From: Nephromyces sp. MM_2019
Taxonomy: Eukaryota; Apicomplexa; Aconoidasida; Nephromycida
DNA: 13,764 nt
Reading direction: 5' to 3'
NCBI GenBank assembly: GCA_015657535.1
Contig: JADHZB010000015.1
Location: 1 to 13,764 of the forward strand
The notes under the pieces: generated by a model
Told to the model about the DNA's origin: nothing
What the model saw: the letters and a program-made list of their open reading frames with translations, nothing else
The model's database searches: none
Translations under genes and position numbers: made by a program
Shown here: positions 1 through 10,000 of the stretch, one piece after another
Layout of the letters: the number at the start of each line of letters is the position of its first letter
How positions within the stretch are numbered: the first letter of the stretch is position 1

Positions 1-275
1 TATATATATATATGTTGTGTGTATGTTTTATATAAGTTGTGATCTTGTATGTGTATGTTGTGTGTGTATATGTTGTGTATGTGTTGTGCATGGGTGTATA
101 TATTGTGTATGTATGTTTATATAAGTTGTAGGTGTATATTGTGTGTGTCTACTTGCTATAAGTTGTATATGTGTATATATATTGTGTATGTTTATACAAA
201 TCGTGTATATATATTGGGTATGGATATTGTGTGTGTGTATTGTGTATATATTGTGTATTTGTGTGTGTATTTAAC
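1..275 (-). repeat. TG/TA-rich start of EF-G intron 8, running off the left edge
   Basis: After the donor following residue 362 (GTTAAA on the minus strand) the sequence is almost entirely irregular TGTGTATA on the plus strand, that is CA-rich on the sense strand. I see no further exon before the edge. The ORFs here translate the repeat. Confidence 0.75.
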
Positions 276-2226
276 CTGTATACAAGCCTTCCTATAGAGT
301 TCACAAATCCTATAACTCGAATTAATTGTTTTATAACGACAAAGTTGATTAGGAGAAGGGATAAGTTGAATTACAGCGTCCATAAGTAAATCTATGCCAA
401 TATTTTCTAAGGCAGATCCACACAGTAAAACTACACCTAAAAATAAATATGTATATATATATGTGTGTATGTGTGTATGTATACGTGTGTGTGTGTAATG
501 TGTGTATATGTGTGTATGTGTACTGTGTACAGTGTATATGTAGTGTATGCAGTGCATGTGTAGTGTATGCAGTGTATGTGTAGTGTGTGCAGAGTATGTG
601 TAGTGTGTGCAGTGTATGTGTAGTGTGTGTATGTTTGTGTGTGTAGTGGTTGTATAATGGAAGGGTGGGTGTGTATGTGTATGCGTCTATATATGTTTGT
701 TTGAATATCCATGTGTAACTATGTGTGTGTGTGTGTGTGTACAAGATATAAGTTAAGTTTGGGAAGAGTTAATTGAATAAGCAATATAGTATGTGTGCAA
801 AACTATAATTATTTTAGAATTCTACTTACCAGAGCCAAAGTGTGTAATTCTTTGAAGTGCAGACCAAATATGTGTAATGTTAATTTCTTTTTCACTGTAA
901 TTATTTAGAAATACATTAAACATAACTAATGTGCATACACACTAATTTAAATTTATAAATTTCCCCCCCAAATGTGTGTGTAATTTACTTTAAAAATAAT
1001 TCAGCAAAATCATCATCTAAATCGGCAATGTCTTCTAATAATTTATATCGTTCATTTAAGGCGTGTTTCTGTGAAAAGTTTGAATGGGTATGAGTGTGTG
1101 TATGTGTGAGTGTGTATGTGTATGTATGTGTGTGTATGTTTGTGTGTGTGTGTGCATGTATATATATATATAGGATGATGACATGTGTGTAAAACTCTTT
1201 GTTGATTTATTGTGATAGCATGTTATATAATAATAATGTTTGTAGTATATGTATGTAAAATTAACAGTTAAATTGTGTGTGAATTTACCCATAATTGTTG
1301 ATCAAACTTTTCAGTCAATGGTAAACATTTTGGTGTTATATGTCTGGAAGATACAGTCTTGTTTTTGTATGGGTAAATAAATATCTGAGATTATATAATG
1401 TTTGGTAATTCTCTGCGTGTGTGTATGTTTGTGTGTGTGTGTCATTTATGTGTGTGCATGATTAATGTGTGTCTAACATAGATTAGTGAGATGTGTGAAT
1501 GAGATATATGAGTAAAATGATTCATGTGTGTATGATATGGGATGTGTGTATTTCTGTGTGTACAATTAAGTGTGTGTACATATGACAACGTGTAGAAATA
1601 CTAGTACTAATAATAAATGTATGTGCAAGAATTAAATTGTACACACCTTCATCTCAACCAAATCAAGTAGATAAAAGTGTGTATTATCTGACACATTCTT
1701 CCAGGGTAAATGAATTTTTAAAGGGTTTGTAATTAACCTTTCTTTAATCATATGCTTACAATAATCCTATATGTGTGTAGATTTTATGATATTTATATAG
1801 TGTGAATACAAAAAAATATCTAAGGTGGTGTGCAATATATGTGATAAATAACACACACACAAGTATGAAACCTAATAAAACAACAGACATATACAAAACG
1901 TCATATGAGATATGTGTGATCCAAAAAATTTCCAAGGGCATGTATGAGTATGTGTAGTGTGTATTATATATATCTATTATATAAATGTGTGTATATGTGG
2001 TGTGTAATAAATCTATATCTGCGTGTGTAATGTGTATGTGTATATAATCTATATCTGTATATGTTGTGCGTTTTTATCATTTATTATGAGTATGTTTTTG
2101 TGTGTGTCTGGTCTAATCTGAATATGGCTTTTATGTGTTTATAATCTATATTTGCCTGTGTTATGTTTGTATAATCTAAAATATCTGTGTGTGTATGTGT
2201 GTATATGTATTGTGTGTGCGTGTGTA

Positions 2227-2257
<31 letters not shown>

Positions 2258-3293
2258 TAATTATGTTAGTGTAAGTATATATATATATATAAATATATAT
2301 ATATGTGTGTGTGTGTATGTGTGTGTGTATGTGTGTGTGTGTGCGTGTGTGTGTAACTTACCATAGATGAACCTTCCCTATCTAATTTGTTTATGAATAT
2401 AAATCGCCTCACAGAGTTTGTTTGGTTAATTTGCCTCCAAATTGCCTCCGTTTGGGCCTCTACACCATTTACACCATCTAACACAACAATAGCCCCATCC
2501 AAGGCTGATAGGCCCCTCCTAACTTCATCATTAAAATCGATATGTCTACAAATACACAATAAAAAAATGTCATATATTGTGTGTATATGTGTGTATAGAT
2601 GAATTATGTGTAAAGATGAATTGTATATCTGTCTATGTATGTATGTGTGTGTGCAAAATAAGATGAAAATGGTCGGAATTAGAGATTGTGTGTGTACCCT
2701 GGGGTGTCTATCACATTAAATTGATGTTGCTTCCAATGTATTGTAGTTACAGCAGATTGTATTGTTATCCCATGTTGTATTTCCTAATTATTTATATTTC
2801 ATACACAAAATGTTTTATTAAATGACTTTATATTAAAGTATATATATATATATATATATGCGTGTGTGTGCGTGTGTATAAGTATATATAGACATAATCA
2901 TATCGACACTTTTGTACACACACAGAGTTATATATCAAATACATATAAGCTCATATTCACACACATACACATTTTTGTGTGTAAGATGTGGGGTATAACC
3001 TGTGGTAAGAAATCCATGTGTGTAGTACCTTCATCGATCGACCCACGATAGCCAATTTCGTGTGCATTAAAGAGGAGGCATTCTGCAGTAGATGTTTTGC
3101 CTGCATCAATGTGTGCACATATCCCAATATTTCTTATTTTTTGGATGTGTGTAGTTGTAAAGTAGGAGGCCTGTATGTACTGTGTGTGGTGTATGTAGTT
3201 TGTGTGAGGTGTGTAGTGTGTGGGATATGTGTGGTGTGTAGTAGTTTTGGTGAGATTCCTAAAGAGCGTATGTATGTGTAGCCTTGAAAGCAT
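276..3293 (-). CDS. Organellar translation elongation factor G, N-terminal part (8 exons, 3' end outside window)
   Basis: GTPase of the EF-G family, acting in ribosomal translocation or recycling. Exons on the minus strand, in order: 3293-3000, 2783-2698, 2545-2362, 1766-1647, 1384-1289, 1068-989, 894-830, 436-276. All introns are GT-AG, every junction keeps phase, and the exons total 1086 nt or 362 codons. Residues 1-50 are basic, rich in His and Thr and lack a hydrophobic signal, which suggests a mitochondrial presequence. G1 AHIDAGKT is at 60-67, GITI at 103-106, DTPGH at 124-128, NKLD at 179-182 and the G5 GSAL at 315-318. The last exon enters the start of domain II; domains II-V are missing because the window ends. 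The short switch I loop and GVEAQT...WRQ resemble mitochondrial EF-G2 (GFM2) or bacterial-type EF-G more than GFM1, but an apicoplast factor is not excluded. The start is the first in-frame ATG before the family match. Exons 4-7 are short and less conserved, so single junctions could shift slightly. Confidence 0.93.
521..640. repeat. 20-bp minisatellite in EF-G intron 7
   Basis: Four clear 20-nt units run from 541 to 620, for example tagtgtgtgcagtgtatgtg at 601-620, differing by one to three bases. A decayed unit flanks each side (521-540 and 621-640). The array sits in the intron at 437-829, between the exon ending IT-HFGS and the exon starting VVLLCGSA. Reading frames through it give only Thr/His/Tyr-rich protein. 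Confidence 0.85.
2226..2356. repeat. (AT)n and (TG)n simple repeats in EF-G intron 3
   Basis: An AT run at about 2227-2253 and a second at about 2277-2303 lead into a TG run at about 2304-2355, ending six bases from the splice donor of exon 3 (GTAAGTTACACAC on the minus strand). It lies in the long intron at 1767-2361. Similar AT runs occur at about 2838-2860 in intron 1, and a short TG run at 722-740 in intron 7. Confidence 0.85.
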
Positions 3294-4112
3294 TCTTACA
3301 AGGAATTCTACATTATACTGTGTATTGTGTAATAGTTTGCCTTTAAAAAAAAGTATATTACATACATCAATATGTGTATGTATGTGTGTGTGTGTGTATG
3401 TCGTAGTTATGAATTCAATGGGTGTGTATGGTTTGATATTGTATATAGTAGTTTTGTGTATGTGTATGTGCGTGTCTGTGTCTGTGTGTGTGTGTAAAAT
3501 CTAAGTATTGTGTATAGAGCTTAGTGTATATAGGCGTATTGTTTGTCTATACCTAGTAGGTATAAGGAATATTGTATGTAGGATTTTAATATGTATAGCG
3601 AGTGCTGTGTGTAGGAGTTTACTATGTATAGTAAGTGTTATGTATGTATACCAAGTGTATTTAGGTATATGGGTATAAGTATATTATGAAGGTGTCTACT
3701 GTGTAGAGGGTTTGTGTGTAGTTGTTTTGTATATATAAGTATGTGAGTAGGTAACTATGAAGATCTGTGAGTATAAGATATTTTATCTAATGGTAGTTTG
3801 TATTTGTGTATGAATTTAGAGTTATGGTTATAATCAAGTTCATTAGACGAAAGTATATGTGTGAATGTGTATTTGTGTATATATATGGGTTGTATGTATA
3901 TGTGTATGTTTATGCTTATGCATGGTTATTATATATATATATATATACACATATATATATGTGTGAGTGTGTATGTATATTTGTATGTTTGTATGTCTGC
4001 GTGAATGTATATATGTGTCTGTGCATTTGTGCCTGTATTTGTGTATGTGTATATATATGTGTACAATGATTTAATATATGATTATAGATAGGGTAGAAGT
4101 AATTTTGCAACA
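3294..4112. other. 5' flank of the EF-G gene, TG-rich, no gene seen
   Basis: The sequence is irregular TGTGTATG on the plus strand with TA-rich stretches, including an AT run near 3931-3965. ORFs on both strands here are repeat translations without family features. A small palindrome, ATACCT-AGT-AGGTAT, is at 3549-3563. The promoter and 5' leader of the minus-strand EF-G gene should lie here, but I cannot place a transcription start. Confidence 0.6.
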
Positions 4113-4985
4113 CTAAACTTGTAAATATATTTTTTTTAATTTACTCAATTTATAGATTTTACATAAAATAATTTTTTAAATATTAAATTATATTGCTTAC
4201 TTTTAGATGAAGTATTCATAATTTTTTTAAAAGTATACTCTAATTTCTTAATATTGTACACTCAATATTTAAACATTATACACACACATTATATGTATAT
4301 ACACTCTGTTATATCCTAAGCTGATAGTCCTGGTCGTTTGAATTATCCACGCCTACAGTGAGTTTCACTATCTAGGTGTCGAATAAGTGTGATGAAGTAA
4401 GTCTATTTCGTAAACTAATTAATTTAGGATAATGATTGAAGAAACTTGTAAATTTTTCCAAACGTATGCTTGCTTTTCAATACTATTAATTTTTTAATAA
4501 ATTCCGAGTTTTTTTTTATGATTAAGAAATCGAATAGGTTGATTGTTCAAGAGAGAGTTATTATATTTATTGATTTCTTTCTATAATTATTGTTTTCGCT
4601 TAATAAAAATGTAAATAAAAATGCTTTGGATTGAAGAGTTTTTGTAACTATTAAAGGAAAAATTGAAAGATCAATTCATACGCGTAAATTTCCATAAAGT
4701 CTATACACACAATTATATATATATATATATATAATCTGAATAAATAGTAATAAATAAAATGCGTGTAAACTAGAGTTATTTTTATTTAATGTATGTGATG
4801 TTTCTATGCCAAGCAATTAGTAAGTTTTGTAAATACTCATTGCACACAATAAATTAAAAGTTAAGTGTGTATAATTAAAATTCGCGTGTGCTCTAGTATA
4901 TCTGTGTGGGTGTGTTTGAATTTTTATGTTTGTAATAGTGTGTGTTTTTCATATTATATTTTTAAGCATGTGTGTGCACATACAC
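4113..4985. other. AT-rich core of the divergent intergenic region
   Basis: The TG/CA simple sequence mostly stops and the DNA becomes plain AT-rich, with homopolymer T runs. Short open stretches of 30-45 codons occur on both strands, about what such AT-rich DNA gives by chance. The only segment of different character is 4312-4431, listed separately. TG runs reappear at about 4865-4976, then switch to CA runs from about 4977. Confidence 0.6.
4312..4431 (+). ncRNA. Possible structured RNA (weak candidate)
   Basis: This roughly 120-nt segment is less AT-rich and free of the surrounding simple repeats. Its ends are exact inverted repeats, TATCCTAA (4312-4319) and TTAGGATA (4424-4431). Inside is a hairpin: ACGCCTA (4349-4355) pairs with TAGGTGT (4373-4379) with one G-T pair, then AGTGA (4357-4361) pairs with TCACT (4365-4369) around a three-base loop. 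GTGATGA at 4389-4395 matches the snoRNA C-box consensus, but I find no D box in the right place. It does not fold as a tRNA and matches no snRNA I know. Either strand could be transcribed, or none. Confidence 0.2.
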
Positions 4986-5769
4986 TACCCTCACACACAT
5001 TCATATATATATACCAAACAAAAGTACACGCAACATGTTTAGCGTATTTTTAATAGTTTAATTTTTGAAATATTCAAAACTTTTATTCAAACTAATTTAT
5101 TAAATCAATAAGTGTTCCTATCTTGGGATAGCAATAAAGTTAACTAAATTATATTTACTAAATTTAGACACACAAACAAACACGAACATCTTACACACAT
5201 ACACACGAACTCTACACACAGACACACTCATGTACCTAAACACATTTACTCAGAAATAGACACACAAAGCTGAACACACAAATAAACACCTAAAAACACC
5301 TACACACAAAACACATAGAAAAACTCTTTGAATTACATAAAGAAGCGACCATCTTCAAACTAGGAATGTGTAATGTAGTGTAGTTAACAAAAGTTTTATA
5401 TATACAAATCAATGTGTGTATAGTAAATGAATACTCACATTAGTAAAATTGAGAATTACACACACACCCAAAAATTTCCAAAAACTAACATACGCATTGG
5501 CACACACACACTATACAGACAGATATACACTTATCATACACAAACAAAAGATTCAGCTAGGCACACAACTTGAAACATCCTCGCACGAAACATCTTCACA
5601 CACACTTTTATTCACACAAATTTTGTTATTCGCAAGCAAGTACACACACTTTAATACATACACAGACACATATTTATTATATACATACAAACACACACAG
5701 ACTTGCGTAGCGTTACTTAATATTTAGTTAACACACGCACACGCATCCATATTAAAGCATAACATATCC

Positions 5770-5883
5770 TCCCACACCCACTCACCCATACAACACCCCC
5801 ACACACACCCACAAAACACCCCACCACACACCCACAAAACACCCCCTCCACACCCACACAACACCCTCACACACAGCCACAAA
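5770..5883. repeat. C-rich minisatellite
   Basis: About five imperfect copies of a roughly 20-27 bp unit built on CACACCCACAAAACACCCC. This is the most GC-rich patch outside genes. The minus-strand ORF through it gives only Gly/Cys/Val repeats and is not a gene. Confidence 0.7.

Positions 5884-5910
<27 letters not shown>
5884..5910. repeat. (AC)n microsatellite
   Basis: An uninterrupted AC run of about 13 copies directly after the C-rich minisatellite, with CA on the plus strand. Confidence 0.9.
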
Positions 5911-5914
<4 letters not shown>

Positions 5915-7010
5915 TATACAGTCACACACACTCACAACAAACACATACGCACACAAAAGATATGTTTAAAGATAAAAAACCTATACACGTATATAAACTT
6001 GATTAATATATATAATTATGAAATTAAAAATAATTAAAAATATATGCTTTTAAAATGAACATCTAAAAACACTATATAAAAAACATTTTGAAAGTTTACA
6101 CACTTTTGCCCTATTTGATATTTACATTTTAATTTAATTACATCATTATCTAATACATATCGAATTAATTCCACTATTTACACACATATTTTATTAATAA
6201 TTCGACATTTTTCGTGCCCTTTTTTAAACTTTTTATTTTTGCTGATTTTTAACACTATATAGAACAAGTTACACAGATCTACATGTTGTCTCACAAGCAC
6301 ATACATACACTTTCACACAACACAATTTGAATCCTCAAATATCTTCAAAACATAACTTGATCTACAATTAAGCCCTAAGGTAATTATACTTATTTGGTAA
6401 ATGTACTAATCTTATATACGCTAGTTATAACAAACACACCAACACTTTGATACGTAATATTCATTACATAAACATTGCATACTCTACATATATACAAACA
6501 AAATAATGGGCACAAAACCAATACTTTTACACTCTACCAACATTTTTTATATACATGCAACAAAGCCTAACACATACCGATGTAACATGAACTAATTTAC
6601 TAGACACAATTAAAATACATTATATATCTAACAACGTACACAGAAATAATATCCACGCATAAATTACAGACAAACCTACACATCACAAAGCATACACAAC
6701 AAAGCAATTTTCACCAAATACTCATTTCGAACAAACAAAACATTTATACAAACACTTTATAACTCACTCTTCAAACAGAAACTATCTCCTCCACACTCAC
6801 TATCCCAACCTTCCCTCAACACAACTTACTATTCCTATAAGTATATTATATAAACAAATACATGACCCTCTTTTCAGTGTACATACTTCCAACTACACAA
6901 TTTCAACTAACTTCTTTCAATTACGCAAAAATATCTATAAACAACTCAGTGTATTGATATGAACTCAAGGTATACCTACACAATCAAAACGATTTATAGA
7001 TAACATTTAG

Positions 7011-7022
7011 ATGTAGAAGATG
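7011..7022 (+). promoter_or_regulatory. Start-stop codon pair just before the ABC start codon
   Basis: The sequence ATG TAG AAG ATG puts an in-frame ATG immediately followed by a stop three bases before the chosen start at 7020. The TAG fixes the start of the open frame, and the context AAGATGG has A at -3 and G at +4. A minimal start-stop uORF so close could lower initiation at 7020 or act through reinitiation. That is inference, and it applies only if the leader is unspliced here. Confidence 0.45.
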
Positions 7023-10000
7023 GATGGTAAAAGTCCGGATGAAAAATTTGCCAAGATAAGGCAAAAATTTAACCTCAACCTCACAAGTATATTAAAGTAT
7101 TCAACACCCAAAGTTAAGCTGTATATAGCTATAGGTACAATTTTGAGTATTATTTCTGGGGCAATTTTTCCTGCCTTTATGTTTATAATGGCTAGGGTTG
7201 CATTTACATTTATTTTAGGCAATTTTGACACCTCAATTATTTACCTAATGTTGGGACTGGCTTTGTTTGCATTCTTTGTCAATGCTTTCTCAGCCTTTGT
7301 AATGGAGCTAGTCTCACATGAGCAATCTGACCTCTTTAAAAGGCGATTTTTCAAGGCCATTGTACGCCAAGACATGAATTGGTTTAATTCAATTGATACT
7401 GGGACATTAGTAACTCGATTAGAAGAGAATCTAACACTTATCCGTGAGGCACTGGGCACAAAAATCACTCAAGTTGCAATGTTTATATCCATGTTGACAT
7501 TTTCAATCATCTTCTCCTTCTTTAGCCATGCTTCACTCACAGCTGTACTATTGATAAGCTATCCGCTTATGATGGGTGCTATGTTTCTTACAAGTCAGGC
7601 TATTGTAAGAAGCCAGAAGATTTCATTAAAAGCTTATGAAGCTGCGGGGTCTATAGCGGAGGAGGCAACGCTTCTTGTACGTATGGTGAGGGCAAATAAT
7701 GCCCAAGACAGACTGAGAGAGTGGTACACACGAGCTATTGAATATGCCGAAAAAGTAGTTATACGGAGTAGTGTAGGTTCATCCTTAGGAATTGGTTTCT
7801 TAATGATGACATTACTCCTTATTTATTCCTTGGGTCTTTATTATGGAGGTCGAATAATTGTAAATTTCATGGAAGAAAACCCTGGTGAACAATACCAGGC
7901 AGATAAGATCCTTCGTGTGTTGATGATGATGTCAACTTCTTCATTCTTATTGGGCCAAGTAGCTCCACTATTATTGAATATCTCAAAGGGTATAAATGCA
8001 GCTGCTGACCTTTCAGAGATTATTGATCGTGTACCAGATATTGATATTTATGATGAGTCTGGTATCAAAGATACAACTATAATCGGTAACATCGAATTTA
8101 AAAATGTTTCCTTTACATACCCAAATACCAATTCACAGATTTTTGATAAGATTAACCTCAAATTTAATGCGGGTGAAACTATTGCCTTAGTTGGACCCTC
8201 TGGTATTGGTAAATCAACTATCACAAGTCTTATCCAACGTTTCTATGACCCAGATGAAGGTACTATATACCTTGATGGTGCACCCCTAAAGTCATATAAT
8301 GTACAATTCTTGAGGAAGAATATCTCTATTATCTCTCAACAGCCTAGGCTATTCTCAATGACGATTAGAGAAAACATACAATTTGGAAATCCGGGTATAG
8401 CTACATACGAGGATATTATTGCGGCGGCTAAAAATGCCTATGCCCATGATTTCATCAAAACTTTCCCCAACAAATATGACACACCTGCAGGTGAGGGTGG
8501 CTCACAATTATCAGGTGGACAGATGCAAAGGATAGCTATTGCACGTGCTATGATTAGGAAGCCTGCACTCTTTATATTAGATGAGGCAACGGCAGCGTTA
8601 GACGTAGAATCTGAGAAACTTGTACAACAAGCCTTTGATAATTTAATCAACGATCGCATAAGCACTAAATTGATTGTTGCACACAGATTGAGCACCATTA
8701 AGAATGCAGATCGAATATTTGTTCTTGGTAGGGTTGATGGTAGTACAAAAATTGTTGAAGAAGGAAATCATGCTACACTCTCTGAGATACCAGATGGTAT
8801 ATACCACAATATGATGAAGACTCAGATGTTTGAGATAGATTCCCAAAATTCTACAAGTGTTTCTGAGAGTCAAGCTATTATAAAATCTGAGATATCTATA
8901 CAAAGAAGTATGAGTGTAGCATCCAATCACAGTATTATGTCAACTTACACACAAAATGCTGAAGAACAATCAAATACCTTCAAAAACAAATTTATGAAAT
9001 ACTTTAAGTGGGAGAAAAAACCTGAGGAACTTAAAATAACACGAGCTATCGTTATAAAAAATATATTAAAAAACCCAACCTCTATTGTTATCCTCTTGAT
9101 AGCTTCTGTTGGTATGGGTTTAACATTTCCTTCTATAGCATTCTTGATAACTGCATTCATCACCAGTCTTACGGGTGGTGATATAGAGACGATATCAAAC
9201 TCAATTAACACTGTATCACTCGTAGCACTCCTCTTAGGGTTGCTTGCAGGTTTGTCTGGCTTTGGACAATTTTTCAATATGCAGGTTTCGGGTCAAAAGC
9301 TCATTACAAAATTGAGGCGGATAATCTTTGATCACCTTATGGCACAACCAATTACATTCTATGATAACCCTAAGAATAGTGTAGGGCATATTAGCAGTGT
9401 ACTTGCTGCAGATGTCAATCTTATCAATCAAGGATATATTAATAACACAGGTGTAATCTTACAGATGGCTACAACCTTCTTATTTGCATTTACTTATGCA
9501 ATTATAACTGATTGGTTATTTGGTATATCTATGTTAATTCCTTTCCTAATACTTATCCCTGCAACTATGACACGTGGTAAGAAAATAGTTAAGCGCCCAC
9601 AATCTGATAAGACAGATTCACGGTCTTCCGCATTCTTATTACATGAATCATTGATCACCTTCAATTCTGTAGCTTCGTATAGTTTACAAGATATGCTATA
9701 TGAACGATATGAAAAATTATTAGCGAAGGAACAAGGTCGCCCAATACGTGAAGCTATCTTCTATGGTATATCTATTGGTATAGCTGCAGGTGGCTTATTT
9801 GCTATCAATGCATTAGGGTTTTACATAGGCTCAAAGGCTATACAAGATAACCCAGATAAAGGCCTAGAAATCGCACGATCAATTTTCCTTATAATGTATG
9901 CCTCCCGCTCAATCAATCAAAACGCTGTATTCACAGCAGATATGAATAAGGCTAGGGCATCTGAACTGAAGGTTGCGGAACTACTCAATGAAAATTATTT

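Larger units (their letters stand above)
4986..7019. other. CA-rich region upstream of the ABC transporter gene
   Basis: Irregular ACACAC-rich sequence on the plus strand, mixed with AT-rich DNA and a C-rich minisatellite (5770-5883). No conserved coding segment was found on either strand. It should contain the promoter and 5' leader of the ABC gene. A pyrimidine-rich AG site, CCCTCTTTTCAG at 6866-6877, looks like a splice acceptor and could end an intron in the 5' leader, but no matching donor can be named. Confidence 0.6.

Noticed and set aside
192..744. Minus-strand ORFs of 91-131 codons, partly holding [12 protein letters not shown]
   Set aside because: Only 276-436 is real coding sequence (an EF-G exon). 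The rest reads through intron repeats.
1756..1941. 61-codon minus-strand ORF with hydrophobic residues
   Set aside because: It overlaps the end of EF-G exon 4 in another frame; most of it is intron sequence.
4321..4400. tRNA gene at the GC-richer island
   Set aside because: TTTGAAT at 4338-4344 resembles a T-loop, but no flanking five-base stem, D arm or anticodon arm can be drawn on either strand.
4436..4690. Several 20-40 codon fragments on both strands, including MIKKSNRLIVQ-type starts
   Set aside because: Competing frames on both strands look equally plausible, no splice set joins them, and none matches a known family.
5724..5915. 63-codon Cys/Gly/Val-rich minus-strand ORF
   Set aside because: It is a translation of the C-rich minisatellite and adjoining AC run.
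6034..6177. 47-codon open stretch on the minus strand with a natural-looking composition
   Set aside because: It has no ATG at its start and no family match. Open runs of this size are expected by chance in such AT-rich DNA, and it lies where CA polarity points to the plus strand.
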